In this document: in pieces, positions 1 through 10,808 of the stretch
How positions within the stretch are numbered: position 1 is the stretch's first letter
How the letters are laid out: each line of letters opens with the position of its first letter
Assembly (NCBI GenBank): GCA_947044365.1
Contig: OX345647.1
Coordinates: forward strand, 4,218,501-4,282,500
Direction: 5' to 3'
Source: Petrosia ficiformis
Lineage: Eukaryota; Porifera; Demospongiae; Haplosclerida; Petrosiidae
DNA: 64,000 nt
Made by a program: the position numbers and the translations under genes
Notes under the pieces: generated by a model
The model's database searches: none
Seen by the model: only the letters and a program-made list of their open reading frames with translations
Told to the model about the DNA's origin: nothing

Positions 1-847
1 GATCTAAAGCAACACCACATAGAAATCTCTTTTCTTCAGTAAGGCAGTGAATAATAGATGCACCACCAAATGAGTGACCCATTATAGCAGTTCTGTCCAT
101 TTGCAACCTACCTTTAAACTGCAATAAATCAAATTTGGCATCTATTACACTAACTACTTCAATTCCAGCATTCAAATTTTCAAGAACATCTATTGTGGAT
201 ATAAGTTCTGAAGATCTCTGCTGGACCTGTTTATTTCTAAAAACCAACTCTGGCTCTTCGAATTTCCAACAATAAGGTATCCACACATCTTCATACACTT
301 GATGTTTGTCGATAGTAGTTCTTTGTAGTGCTATGCAAGCAGACTGATCCAAGTGTTCTGGAACAGCAACTAAATACCCATGAGATGCCAAATCACTGCA
401 TATACCAGAATATTGGGTTCTCATTCCTCCTCGACCATGTGAAAACACAATAATAGGTAATACAGCATAATCTCTATTAGAAATGCTAGGATCTGTATAG
501 TCAACCACAGTTGGGTCTGTGGCTTGAGTTGGCAATCGTGCAGAACCAACAAGAGGGGACCCATACACAGCTGGTATTTTTATATCAGCTTTCATTGCAA
601 AATCTGCCAAAGATTGTGCGTTTGGGAGACCTGAAAACTTAAAATAAGCAAAAGTATAATTTGTATGTGGGAACCAATTAGCAGTCTCCCATTTCTCAAG
701 GATACTATCAATTACTGTTGGGTAGAAAATACGAATCATTGGACAGTTTGGATTCAAATTTCTTTTAGGAACAAGGTCCAGACATCCTACTGGAAATGGC
801 CCAGTGGGTGAAGGTATAGCTTGAAAAAATACCTCTGGTTCATCCAT
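1..847 (-). CDS. PAFAH2: Platelet-activating factor acetylhydrolase, PAFAH2-like (3' end outside window)
   Basis: An open frame of 282 codons runs from ATG at 847 down to the window edge without a stop. The N-terminus holds PSPTGPFPVGCLDLVP, the start of the PAF-AH/PLA2G7 family, followed by IIVFSHGRGGMRTQYS (oxyanion region) and VAVPEHLDQSA. The nucleophile elbow GHSFGG places the catalytic Ser near residue 259. The Asp and His of the triad would lie beyond the window. The family hydrolyses the sn-2 acetyl or oxidised short acyl chain of phospholipids. There is no signal peptide at this start, so it resembles the cytosolic PAFAH2 form rather than plasma PLA2G7. It lies 67 bp downstream of the elongase gene on the same strand. 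The family call is firm; the PAFAH2 versus PLA2G7 choice is weaker. Confidence 0.9.
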   Translation of the reverse strand, partial: MDEPEVFFQAIPSPTGPFPVGCLDLVPKRNLNPNCPMIRIFYPTVIDSILEKWETANWFPHTNYTFAYFKFSGLPNAQSLADFAMKADIKIPAVYGSPLVGSARLPTQATDPTVVDYTDPSISNRDYAVLPIIVFSHGRGGMRTQYSGICSDLASHGYLVAVPEHLDQSACIALQRTTIDKHQVYEDVWIPYCWKFEEPELVFRNKQVQQRSSELISTIDVLENLNAGIEVVSVIDAKFDLLQFKGRLQMDRTAIMGHSFGGASIIHCLTEEKRFLCGVALD

Positions 848-914
848 TAATCAAAGAGGAGTGTTCAGTTATTAAAAAAATTAATATAGACTATAAAACA
901 CTAATATACAAAAA

Positions 915-1634
915 CTACTGCTTTTTCTTTCCTTCCTTTTTAAAAAGAAATGCATGGTAATAATAGTTTGAAAACAAAGCAATCAATGCCATGGGGTATA
1001 AAAAAGAATAAACACAATATCCTTCATTAAAATATCCATAAACACAAATAACCACTCCCAACACAAACTGAGCCAATTGCATCTGAGTAATGTGTTTCTT
1101 CCAGGTGAATTCGTGTAAGGGAAAGAAAGCAGTCAGAATGTAATAGCTGTACATCACAATATGAACCCCTGCATTGAGACACATTCCAAAGGCTATAGGT
1201 GGCCAAGGGGCATAATTATATGAATAGTCTGATAGAAAAGCCATGGATGCATGATGAAATACATGCAAAAATGACATTTGACGAAATCTATGTCGAAGAA
1301 GCATAAAAACAGTATCTAGCAATTCATAGTATTTACTAATCCAGTATATCCATAATCCATGTCGAAGATATCCTTCTGAATATGTAAGTTTGACTATACT
1401 CTTTTCTTCCCATAGTCCTAGTAGCAATGTCACCATTGAGACTATACTCAATAACACACAAACTGAATTATGTATTATCAATATCCATCTCAGATCAAAT
1501 GGTAGGAAAAGTTTCTTTACTCTCCTAGCCAATAACACCATTAACAAATAGCAGAACACTACTGCTGTGGTATAACTAGTTACAAAACGCCATATTACCC
1601 TGCTGTATACATCCCAACGGTTCTCCATCTTCAT
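915..1634 (-). CDS. Very-long-chain fatty acid elongase (ELO/ELOVL family)
   Basis: A single-exon 239-residue frame, the usual ELOVL length being 260-330. It has the full family signature: KYYELLDTVF near residue 101, the HVFHH histidine box near 124-128, NAGVHIVMYSYY near 154-165 and TQMQLAQF near 183. Several hydrophobic membrane segments are present and the C-terminus is lysine-rich (KKEGKKKQ), like an ER-retrieval tail. It would catalyse the condensing step (malonyl-CoA plus acyl-CoA) of fatty acid elongation in the ER. I chose ATG at 1634; a second ATG follows at 1628. A 3' splice-like TTTCAG lies just upstream, so a short 5' exon cannot be excluded. TQMQ replaces the more common TxxQ spacing residues. 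The ELOVL subtype is not assigned. Confidence 0.93.
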   Translation of the reverse strand: MKMENRWDVYSRVIWRFVTSYTTAVVFCYLLMVLLARRVKKLFLPFDLRWILIIHNSVCVLLSIVSMVTLLLGLWEEKSIVKLTYSEGYLRHGLWIYWISKYYELLDTVFMLLRHRFRQMSFLHVFHHASMAFLSDYSYNYAPWPPIAFGMCLNAGVHIVMYSYYILTAFFPLHEFTWKKHITQMQLAQFVLGVVICVYGYFNEGYCVYSFLYPMALIALFSNYYYHAFLFKKEGKKKQ

Positions 1635-1736
1635 AAGTGAAAGCACTGAAAGGTCACTGTAGTTAATTTTTTCAAATTAATAATCTAATTACATAAAATA
1701 ATAATTATTTTTAAAAGTTAATTAAAAATTTTAATT

Positions 1737-1798
1737 TTATCTAGGTTTGAAGGGTGATGTAGAGAAACCAGTCTGTGGAGGAGGTGCTAACTGAGGTG
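1737..1798 (-). other. MED8: Possible alternative terminal exon of MED8
   Basis: A short proline-rich open stretch ends FSTSPFKPR and a stop. It resembles the short basic end of vertebrate MED8 (roughly SASMHPYQR). Splicing from GTAAAC inside the last assigned MED8 exon (after ATG G) to the AG before 1798 would keep frame: 2 + 60 nt including the stop. A second possible acceptor would start the exon at 1803. The exon assigned at 2362-2480 has its own stop, so this would be an alternative 3' end. This is inference from phase and weak similarity. Confidence 0.4.
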
Positions 1799-1899
1799 CT
1801 GGTCTAATGGATGTTGGAGGGGCAACTCGGGACAATACTACATTAATGAAAAGAACAGTTAATAATAATGATCCGAACTATACTTATGGCCTTCAAAAT

Positions 1900-2340
1900 T
1901 CAAATACTGTTTGGCTATTTTACAGACAAAAACAACTAAATGGTGCTTCTTCATGTAACAGTCATTACATGACATCATACATTCTAGACAGTCAATGTTG
2001 TATGATGTTGTGTTACTATAAATAGTGGATGGGTTGTGGTTTTGTTAATATTATAGTATTATGAACGTTATATTCAAAAACCACCAACTAAATTTGTTTC
2101 CTAGAAGGGACACTAAAAGTACATCCTTGACACATAATTAGGCCCGCTTAGAATGAGAAATAGTAAGTATTTGCATTTGTTCAAAACATTATTATTTTGT
2201 GACACAAGAGCAGTTTCACAAAATTGAGTAATAACTTTTAACGATCATTTATGTATGGAGTGCTGATGAAAGTGACAATGGTGGTCAATATGAGAAGGAA
2301 TGTGAATGAATTATAAGATGATATTTCTTTTAATGTCTGT
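1900..2340. other. Intergenic/3' flank with a dispersed repeat
   Basis: No gene seen. About 1955-2060 is similar to 5325-5420 (shared strings such as CATACATTCTAGACAGT versus TATACATTCTAGGCAGT, and AGTGGATGGGTTGT), so both are copies of one short dispersed repeat. Confidence 0.5.
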
Positions 2341-2361
2341 GATGACAATATTCACAATTCT

Positions 2362-5300
2362 TTACAACTGACTTGTTCTTTGTTGTTGAGGCAGCTGCTG
2401 CTGTGGATGCATTGTTTGTTGAAGTCCTGGTTGTTTACCCATGAGAGCAAGACGACGAATACCAGATATATGTTGTAGACCTACAGTAATCATGTAAATC
2501 ACTTGATAATTGTAGTATTTAAAAACATTCCTGCACAGTACCTGTAGAATTGAGGTAAGCTGCAACTAGTTTTTTCGTTTCTTCAGAAGATGTTGACTGA
2601 ATGGTATCTTCAGGAAAAACAAAATAATTATTACTTATTTACAAAGTCCAGAGGTCATAAATCTTTATAGTCTAGACACTTCAGAAAATATTTCATTGTG
2701 TGAATAACTATGACTAAAATATAGGGCTGGGAATTGGCTAAGATTCTTAAATCGATTATCACTAACTTCAAATCAACGATTAAAATCAGTGGAAGTAATT
2801 AACTAAGCCAATTGTCAATTAATGCAGGAAACTCCTCCTTATTTGCTGTTGCATGCTTGAAAAGCATGTCTTTTGAATAATTAGCATAATCGATATCACA
2901 GACTTATAATCGATGAGTTTTCAATATCAATTGATTAATCGATTAACCATCCTAGCTCTAATAAAATAGTCTACATTGAAATTCAAGCAATGATTCACTT
3001 ACCAACTCTGTTGCTTTGCCTTTCCCAATCTTCACGAGCTTCTTCTACCAACCCAATAGCAGTATCCAGCAAGCTGTTATATCTTTTCAATTCATCCTGT
3101 ACAATACATGATCATATTTATTGTTAACTAATTACCAAAAGCTTAATAGTATTGAAGCCATGAAGAAAACTTAGCATATTAGAAAGTTACATGAGCATGT
3201 ACTAGTCACATCCCCTACTGTAGTGTGGGGACGTATTATCAACACATTATGAGTGTCCAACTACTCCAATTGTAAATGAATAGACCTAATATTTTTGCTA
3301 TTATAAGCATGTATAATGTGTATGCCTAGTCTTGTCCCCAGACTGTCTGTTGCCTATTAGATGGTGTGACGTTCAGTATATATATACATAATGCAAATAC
3401 AAGACCGCAAGTATTAGTCCTGTACAGTACAATACAGTATAGCACAGAAGAGTACTGTGTTGATACTACTGTCTCACAGCACAGTACAGTACAGTATAGC
3501 ATAGCACAGTACTGTGTTGATACTACTGTCTCACAGCACAGTACAGTACAATACAGTATAGCACAGAAGAGTACTGTGTTGATACTACTGTCTCACAGCA
3601 CAGTACAGTACAGTACAGTATAGCATAGCACAGTACTGTGTTGATACTACTGTCTCACAGCACAGTACAGTACAGTACAGTATAGCATAGCACAGTACTG
3701 TGTTGATACTACTGTCTCACAGCACAGTACAGTACAGTACAGTATAGCATAGCACAGTACTGTGTTGATACTACTGTCTCACAGCACAGTACAGTACAGT
3801 ACAGTATAGCATACCACAGTACTGTGTTGATACTACTGTCTCACAGTACAGTACAGTACAGTATAGCATAGCACAGTACTGTGTTGATACTACTGTCTCA
3901 CAGTTACGTGACAGTACTGTATACCATACAGTACAGTATAGCACAGTACTGTGTTGATACACAGTTACATCACAGTACAGTACAGCACAGCACTATTTCA
4001 ACAGTAAAAATGATCATATCTCACTCTAAATCCAGTAGGTTGGGTTGATGCTTCAGCATACATTTCTGTCTGTCTTGCTTCCAAATCAAGATCTAATTTA
4101 GTCCTAAGATAATCTGGTACTAGCAAAAAAAGATTTTAAAATTCATATTTATGTTTCATGATATAATATCTATAAACATGTAGAGGTTGCAGTACTGTAA
4201 CTGGAGAGTGGAAAAGGGTGACCTTGTCTTCTTTAACCAATTCTATAGTGTTTATGACCCACACGGCCATCCTATGATTGATTTCCACATGGTTTAATGT
4301 ATATTTATATGTTTATGTCACATACGCATTGCACTCTATACATTGTTAAGGAAGTTGCATCAGTCCATGGCTGGGCCGCCATATTGAATAGTATTTTCAC
4401 AAGTGTTGTTTTAGTTTGAAAATAATGACCACTTTTACTTGTAGTTATAATATGCAAACTATCAGTTTAGTTATAATTTAATTAACTAAAAGGGTTTTAG
4501 TCAACTAAACTAAATCCCTTTTCTTAAACCTTATATTACCTAAGTTAATGACACTATAACTAAACTAAAGGTTTGAGAAACTAGGCTTATTATAACTATA
4601 ACTAAAGTGGCCATTACTGTCAAACTAAAACAATGGTAATATGTATACCTATTTCGTGATGGAGTACAGGAACACGACCTTCAGTTGTTTTCTATAGATA
4701 GATACAGAGGAAAACACAAAAACAAAAAGATAAAACATTTCCTCACCTCAAGTTCTAAATCTTTCTCACTTGAAACTTGTTGAGGTAACACTACTTGACG
4801 ATATAACGGAGGAATTTTATCATTATTCATTTGTTTCATTAATGTACTGAATTGACCTGGAAAAGTATTACGCAATTATTAGCTGAGTAGTTGTATAATA
4901 AATATGTTTCTAATGGGCTATATTCAATAACTTCCTATACATTATATACCTCAAATTTCAGAGGAATAATTATTTTGGTGCGTACAGTGTGAAAGAGAGA
5001 CAGAGACAGAAAGACTGAGAGACAAAGAGACAGATAGAGACAGGACAGAGAGAGAGACAGGACAGAGAGAGACGAGAGACAATAACAAAATTATTAATAC
5101 TGAAGAGATGGAACAAAAAACGTAAAGTCATCCAATGTTTTCAAGAAGGGGAATAAATAAATAAATAAAAATTATTATAGAAATTGGAACAGTCACAGGC
5201 TAAATGATTGTGTACCATAAATTTTTTTTTTACCTGAAAGTGCAGAAAAACTGTCAAGTACACTTGGCCTATAGTAGAGAAACAGAATCAATTGAAGCAG

Positions 5301-6296
5301 ATGCTTCTTAGTGTAGCAGGCATTGCACTACATTATACATTCTAGGCAGTTAACTTGTTAAGGGTTGTATGCTGTTTGTGTACTGTAAATAGTGGATGGG
5401 TTGTAGTATTGTAATTGTAATTTATTAATAAAAGACCATAATTTATTATACTGTACAAAACTGTGATGTTTGTTTACTCTAAGATAGAGTAATAATTAGG
5501 GCTGGGAATCGGCTGAGATTCTGAAATTGATTATAGCTATAACTTCAAAACAATTACTGACAATTGATTAAAGTCAGTTGAAGTAATTAGGCCAATTAAG
5601 TCAATTAATTCCTCCCATTTGATGATCAAAAATACTTCCTGTCACTTCCATATTGGTACATTATTTCCTGTCACATGCTTGAAAAGTATATATTTTGGAA
5701 TAATTAGCGTAATCACAGACTAACATCGATTGTCAGAAAAAATATCAATATCAATTGATGAATTGATTAATCATCCTAGTCCTACACTAGTAATAGTTAT
5801 TTTAGCCATTGGATATTTCTTGCAGTGACAAACTCTATAATGATGCAATAGTTAACAAGCTATTAACACTTTAGATAGTAGTGGGTCTCTTATCATTAGG
5901 GTTTTAGGATCAACTGGAATATACGGCACCTCATTAAAATTTATAAGACACACCCCTCGATCCTAGGGTCTCTTGTCATTAGGGGTTTAAATCTGTATAA
6001 TTACCATGCCTACTCAAAGTGCCATTCTCGTTACGTGATCTAGATTTTCATAAATATGGGGAGTTTGTCTGTTTAACACACTCACTTACCAAGTCAATGT
6101 TTCAGCATATTCCATTTTTCCAACGAAGGCTGAAAGTGACCCTTTGACATCATCAACCCTGTTAATAATGGCTCCTACAGCCATCTCCACTGCCTTGTCT
6201 TGTGTAGGACCACCTCCAGGCTAGTATAAATTGGATTTATAAACTAGCTATATAGTATATGAAGTTTTCTTTTACCTTGACTTGTTCAATATTCAT
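2362..6296 (-). CDS. MED8: Mediator complex subunit 8, nine coding exons
   Basis: Coding exons, complement of 2362-2480, 2542-2607, 3003-3096, 4025-4119, 4649-4691, 4747-4856, 5234-5268, 6090-6220, 6276-6296. They join in consistent phase to give 237 residues (human about 268). Recognisable MED8 blocks in order: VDDVKGSLSAFVGKME, LTWPSVLDSFSALSGQ, IPPLYRQVVLP, TEGRVPVLHHEI, VPDYLRTKLD, then RYNSLLDTAIGLVEEARE and a Gln-rich tail. MED8 is a head-module subunit of Mediator, which bridges activators and RNA polymerase II in the nucleus. The intron between 3096 and 4025 contains a minisatellite, and two other introns hold hAT-like and foldback elements. The first exon codes only seven residues. 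An alternative 3' exon may lie at 1737-1798. The weakest link is the last exon. Confidence 0.9.
2722..2960. mobile_element. hAT-like MITE (TAGGGCTGGGA family), copy 1
   Basis: Non-coding element in a MED8 intron. The ends read TAGGGCTGGGAATTGG and, from the other side, TAGAGCTAGGATGG; both fit the hAT terminal pattern YARNG. It is flanked by near-identical 8 bp repeats (CTAAAATA at 2714-2721, ATAAAATA at 2961-2968). A second copy is at 5497-5789. Confidence 0.75.
3423..3995. repeat. ~60 bp minisatellite in a MED8 intron
   Basis: About nine head-to-tail copies of a unit built from short ACAGT repeats followed by TGTTGATACTACTGTCTCAC. Unit length varies with the number of ACAGT steps. Open frames across it are artefacts of the repeat. 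Confidence 0.9.
4237..4385. mobile_element. Diverged fragment of the element also at 10.84 kb and 57.4 kb
   Basis: Shares GGCCATCC..ATTG.TTTCCAC and TTAAGGAAGTTGC.TCA with the copies at 10842-11660 (same orientation) and 57395-57905 (opposite). The middle is mostly missing here. It lies in a MED8 intron directly beside the foldback element at 4403. Confidence 0.5.
4403..4636. mobile_element. Foldback MITE with TTGTTTTAGTTTGA ends
   Basis: The left end reads TTGTTTTAGTTTGAAAATAA and the right end, reverse-complemented, TTGTTTTAGTTTGACAGTAA. The two halves are inverted copies across most of the ~234 bp. Related partial copies lie at about 14663-14820 (and its duplicates near 19881 and 25107) and 33600-33732. 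Confidence 0.75.
4975..5090. repeat. Purine-rich GAGACAGA low-complexity tract
   Basis: Imperfect GAGACAGA/GACAGAGA repeats in a MED8 intron, purine-rich on the plus strand. No gene. Confidence 0.8.
5497..5789. mobile_element. hAT-like MITE (TAGGGCTGGGA family), copy 2
   Basis: Starts TAGGGCTGGGAATCGG and ends, reverse-complemented, TAGTGTAGGACTAGG; both ends fit YARNG. Near-identical 8 bp flanks GTAATAAT (5489-5496) and GTAATAGT (5790-5797) look like a target-site duplication. Internally similar to 2722-2960. Lies in a MED8 intron. Confidence 0.75.
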
Positions 6297-8200
6297 GATT
6301 TTATGCTGAATATGCTCCTCCTCCACGTGGTTTGCTCACACCCATTAGATGTAATTTTCAAATGTTGTTGAACTATGTTACCTAGAGTACACAACTCTAT
6401 ACAGCCTTTATAGTCATTCATTTATAATACATATAATTATACATGGATGGTAAATTCCATAACACAAATAACAGTTTGTAATTTTAGTTCTAATAATGAA
6501 ATGGGGATTGGAACAATGTGTAGTATGTATTTATATATGTGTATATTGAAGTACTATGTATATTGTGTAAACACTATGTATATATGTGTATACTGTGTAA
6601 GTACTATGTATAAAAAACATTTTCAGTACAGCTCTTTGTATTTTGCTTTATAGCGGTGTAAGTACTTATGTAGGGTTATATGGGAGTGGTTTGTTTAATT
6701 TTGGGTCCTATAGTGTATGTTAGCTTCCCAACCTTGTTCACATGCCTTTTGGGTTTTGACGTCCCTACATCTTCTTTCATTTTTATTGAAAATGCCTTTA
6801 TAATGTAGATTCTATTGATTGTATATCTATATATATAATTATATATATATAATTATATATATTATATGTATATGTATATATATTATATATATTATATGTA
6901 ATAAATTATAACATACATAATTATATATTATTATTTAGCTATTTTATTACAGGTTAACATTGTATATAATTTGGTTACTTACTGTTATTTGACAGATCAT
7001 GCAGTATCAATCTGCACAATTTGAGCCAGTATTATTGATAGTAGGTGAGTTACAACAATTAAGAATAACTAACATGTACAATATTTAGCTGCACATTTAA
7101 TGTATACAATAAAAATTATGTTACAAGCTGATTATAAACCAACGTCCTGCTAATAAACCAGTCGGACAGATTATGAACCAGATTATAAGCTGGTCAGCCT
7201 TCAAGCAATCACAAATTATTCAAGCCGGTTAAAAAGCAGTTCCACCCAGTTGGAATCAGGACCTCACTACAGTTAATGGACTCTTTTAATTGGTTCGTAA
7301 CAATTATAATAATTATTATAACGTTTCCACAGAGCAACAATAAATATATGACTCTAAACATATTCATTAACAGTGTTTTAAACAGGGTTTTACAATTCAA
7401 CCACAATAATCGTTACCATTATTATCATTATCATAACTATTGTTGTACAAGTAATAATTTAGTTGCTAGAGTACCATCCTGACCTTATTTCTGTGCTTCT
7501 TCGGTTTTGATATCCCTACATGTTCTTCTGTATGTTAAAATGTATTTTATTGTGTTTGTATGGAGATATGGTCAATTGCATCGAAACAAAGACGTACACT
7601 GTGATTTGTTATTACAGTGCAAAGTTACATGTATGATCATGTTGGTGATGCCATAACATTTACTGAAATCCTATTTTGCTAACTTCCTCATATATTATTT
7701 CATGTTTCATGTCACTCATAAAACTCCAAGTAACTGTCAACAAAATTGTTGAAATTTCTTAAAAACCTGCGCACTTGTAATATGTCATATAATATGTAAT
7801 ATAAACTTTCAGTGTCATCAAACATGAAATATTATATGAGGAAGTTAGTAAAATAAGATTTCAGTAATTGTTATGGCATCAACAACACAATCATACATGC
7901 AACTTTACAACTGTAATAACCAATCAATCATCAATCAGTTAAATTTTGTTTTTGCAGTGTAAATACAATAACAACTATACATTTTATGAACCATTATTGG
8001 TAAATATGAATGAAGGAAGTGAAAGTTTGAATATATTATAACCTGACTGTTCTATTCATGACAATTCATGATTAACACAAATAAAAGTATGTACCTTTCC
8101 TATTGTTATTATTCAAGACTACAAATAATTAGCCTCATTATAAATGTAATAATTATGCAATGTCCTTGTTTCTTTTTCAGCGTTACTAATAATGCTAGAG
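6297..8200. other. MED8 upstream region and intergenic spacer
   Basis: No gene supported. It holds the presumed MED8 promoter (before 6296 on the minus strand), AT-rich TATATAATTATA repeats at about 6826-6945, and a large foldback element at 7600-7935. An exon-like stretch with ATG, open frame and GTGAGT donor at about 7000-7035 on the plus strand has no partner exon that I could find. Confidence 0.6.
7600..7935. mobile_element. ~335 bp foldback element
   Basis: The left arm (about 7600-7715) and right arm (about 7812-7935) are inverted copies over more than 100 bp: both read TTATTACAGT.CAAAGTT.CATGTATGAT.. and ..ACTTCCTCATAT. in opposite orientations. This is the shape of a palindromic MITE. 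No coding capacity. Confidence 0.8.
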
Positions 8201-9757
8201 TCAGTTGCCCTCTTCATTGTTGCTAGACTCAGCTTCTGGTATTAGTCCAATGTTATCTACTTCCTCTTCATTGTTATTAATACTGCTAGAATCAGTTTGC
8301 TGTATTTGTCCAGTGCCCTCTTCATTGTTGCTAGACTCCACTTCTGGTATTAGCCCAATGTTATCTACTTCCTCTTCATTGTTATTAACAACGCTAGAAT
8401 CAGTTCGCTGTATTTGTTCAGTATTGCTTGCTTCATTAGTACTCCTTTCAATAATTAATTCGACATTTTCTATTTGTTCAGTGTTATTTGCTGCTTCTTC
8501 ATTGTTAGTACTAATGTATTCATTTGTTAGGTCAGTGCTGCTCGATTTCTCTTCAAAATAATTCCTTGAAGTAATCAATTCAACTTCATTTTCTTCCTGC
8601 AATGGGTTTTGATTGAGATTTTGATTACATTGAGTTTCATGTTCTGTTTGATTAAGCTTGGGTTTGCGTAACCAATAGTCTACAAGAACAATGAAGACAC
8701 CTCCAAAGTAAAACATACACAAGCCCAGTATCGCAATTCTAGTTCCATGATAAGCCTCAGGTTTACATGATGTACTTGTGCTGTTATCGGTACTGATATC
8801 ACATTGAAACAAACAACCCAATGGTTGTGTATTCTCTCCAACAAGTAAAAGAGCTGTAAAACTCCACATCATTATTATGACAACTGATGGTAGAGCTACC
8901 GATGTAAGCTTTTTTTTATTAGTTTTCAAAGCATAACTGATTGATGGGCTCAAAATAACTGCCAGTAACAAAGCAAATATAATAAGACTTGCAGAGTAGA
9001 GTAACCATGTTATTGCTAGTTCATGCATTGGACAAAAAAAATCTGATTGTAAAGGCAAATTTGCCACTGTGGAAAACCAAGCATCAAGCTCTACTATGAT
9101 TGAAAAGGAAAATGCAATGTTGCTCCAGCTTGATAAAGATTGTTTTCTAAGTTTCTCAGCTGATAATTCATTTCCCAGAAGTTGAATCTTAGTAGTAAAT
9201 GAAGGCGTCAATCTAAATAGCAATATAGCTATTATCAGTAGGACTGTACCAGCATCTTCAACTGTTTCTAAACATTGTTCATCACATTTGAGCTGCTCAT
9301 CAAGATTTCTAATGAGAGGAGTTATATCATCTCCTATCAAAAAGGCTGCACCAGCTATCAAGCTAATGACATGTGTTAACAAAGCCACAGTAATATCTAA
9401 TTTAGTTTTGGTTCTTGAAAATTCTCTACGATAGTAAATAACAGCCAAAATGATAATGAAAGAACACACAATGTACAGCCCTGTTGTGACAGCAAATGCA
9501 CTAACACTGATTTTTGATCGTAAAACAGAGTCAATTGGAATAAGGGATAGTACCTGTTCTATTATTGTGTTGGCAAGATTTAGTAACAAAAGTATAATCT
9601 TCAAAATAGTGTCGTTCACAAGTACATACACCTGAATAATTATAATGAATGTGGAATTAAGGTAATGTTAGGGGTCATACAATAATAACTTCATCCATCC
9701 ATGTATTCATGCATTTAGCAGGTTAATAACAGTATTTTTATCAATTTATCAAGCACT

Positions 9758-9805
<48 letters not shown>

Positions 9806-10287
9806 TATATATATACAGGTATATATATATATATATATGTAATATATATAGTATGCTAATAGGTCCTATACAAAATATAGGACCTGAGTTTGTGTCTGAC
9901 GATGTGATATAGCCCGAGCCTGCGAAAGCTATATCACATCCAAGGACATAAAACAAGGGTCCTATATTTTGTATATAGCATACTATATACAATATATTGT
10001 ATGATGGTGACATCTCCTGCATAGTGTGCACCTGGAAGGTCTATATAGAACTCACCACATCAAAGGGATGATGTCACCATCATACTATATATATATATAT
10101 ATATATCAGCATCCATTCAGTCATCCTTTATCTGCAGTATCCATACCTTCACTTTATTCATTCCTGCATATATCCTTCATTCATCCATAACAGTCTTTCC
10201 ATCCATATTCTATCATCAGTATTCATTCATCCATCCATCAATTTCATCTGACATGCCAACTATATATGCAAATCAACTTACAGCCAT
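8201..10287 (-). CDS. Array gene A: eight-pass membrane protein with long repeat-bearing tail
   Basis: Exon 1 at 10282-10287 (ATG GCT, then GTAAGT); exon 2 at 8201-9631 after TTCAG. The product is 478 residues. Not a family I recognise. Eight hydrophobic segments; lysine/arginine-rich loops after segments 2 and 6 and after segment 8 point to a cytosolic N- and C-terminus. The three extracellular loops carry Cys at about 118, 122, 202, 275, 279 and 291, matching the other array genes, plus an NST sequon near 285. Shared motifs: IGDDI, VELDAWFS, QPLGCLFQCD, HGTRI. Unlike B-G it has a ~145-residue acidic, Asn/Ser-rich cytosolic tail with a 36-residue unit present almost twice (about 412-478) and three [DE]xxxL[LI] motifs (ENVELI, DNIGLI twice). 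Most diverged member and last in the array. Confidence 0.85.
9755..10110. repeat. AT microsatellite plus ~150 bp hairpin element, copy 1
   Basis: (TA)n at about 9757-9840, then a near-perfect palindrome around GATGTGATATAGCCCGAGC (about 9845-9990) whose arms include ATAGTATGCTAATAGGTCCTA and its complement, then a second short inverted pair (GATGGTGACATC / GATGTCACCATC) and more (TA)n. All of this lies in the intron of gene A. A second copy is at 10890-11160. Confidence 0.75.
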
Positions 10288-10678
10288 CTTAGTTTGTTCT
10301 CTCATGAGCAAATGTATTTGTCTTTTCAATAGTATCTATGCAAATCTGTCAAGCCATATAGTAAGTGCCATTTCTTTTACTACCTAACATACACTGGTAT
10401 TACATCCTCAAAGTTAATAACTAAATGTATGACAGTATGTTGGTTTATAACAGTTGTGGTAAAATTCATTTGATTTGCTATTCCATTACAGTCATGCACC
10501 AGAAGACCACATCCTTGAAGCTAATGATTAATGTACAATAGTTAATGACAGTGAAACTTTAACACTATAAGAGTATTCTTTATTATTAGAATAGCTGCTG
10601 TCATTTTTAATGTATATTTGGCATGTATGTATGTCAAGTTGGTATGTGTATGTACTTCTGTTATTCATAAGTTGGTAT

Positions 10679-10806
10679 GTGTATGTATGTATGTATGTAT
10701 GTATGTATGTATGTATGTATGTATGTATGTAGTATGTATGTATGTATGTATGTGTATGTATGTATGTATGTATGTATGTATGTATGTATGCATATATATG
10801 TATGTA
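10679..10806. repeat. (TATG)n microsatellite
   Basis: About 30 TATG steps with few interruptions, ending at ACTGCAAAAATTAAAT. Open frames here translate to MYVCMYVC repeats and are not genes. Confidence 0.95.
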
Positions 10807-10808
10807 TG

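Noticed and set aside
7000..7035. Exon-like ATG open stretch between a CAG acceptor and GTGAGT donor
   Set aside because: No upstream or downstream partner exon and no recognisable protein; too short to call.
8205..8561. 118-codon plus-strand frame opposite the gene A tail
   Set aside because: It is the antisense shadow of the repetitive Asn/Glu/Ser tail of gene A.
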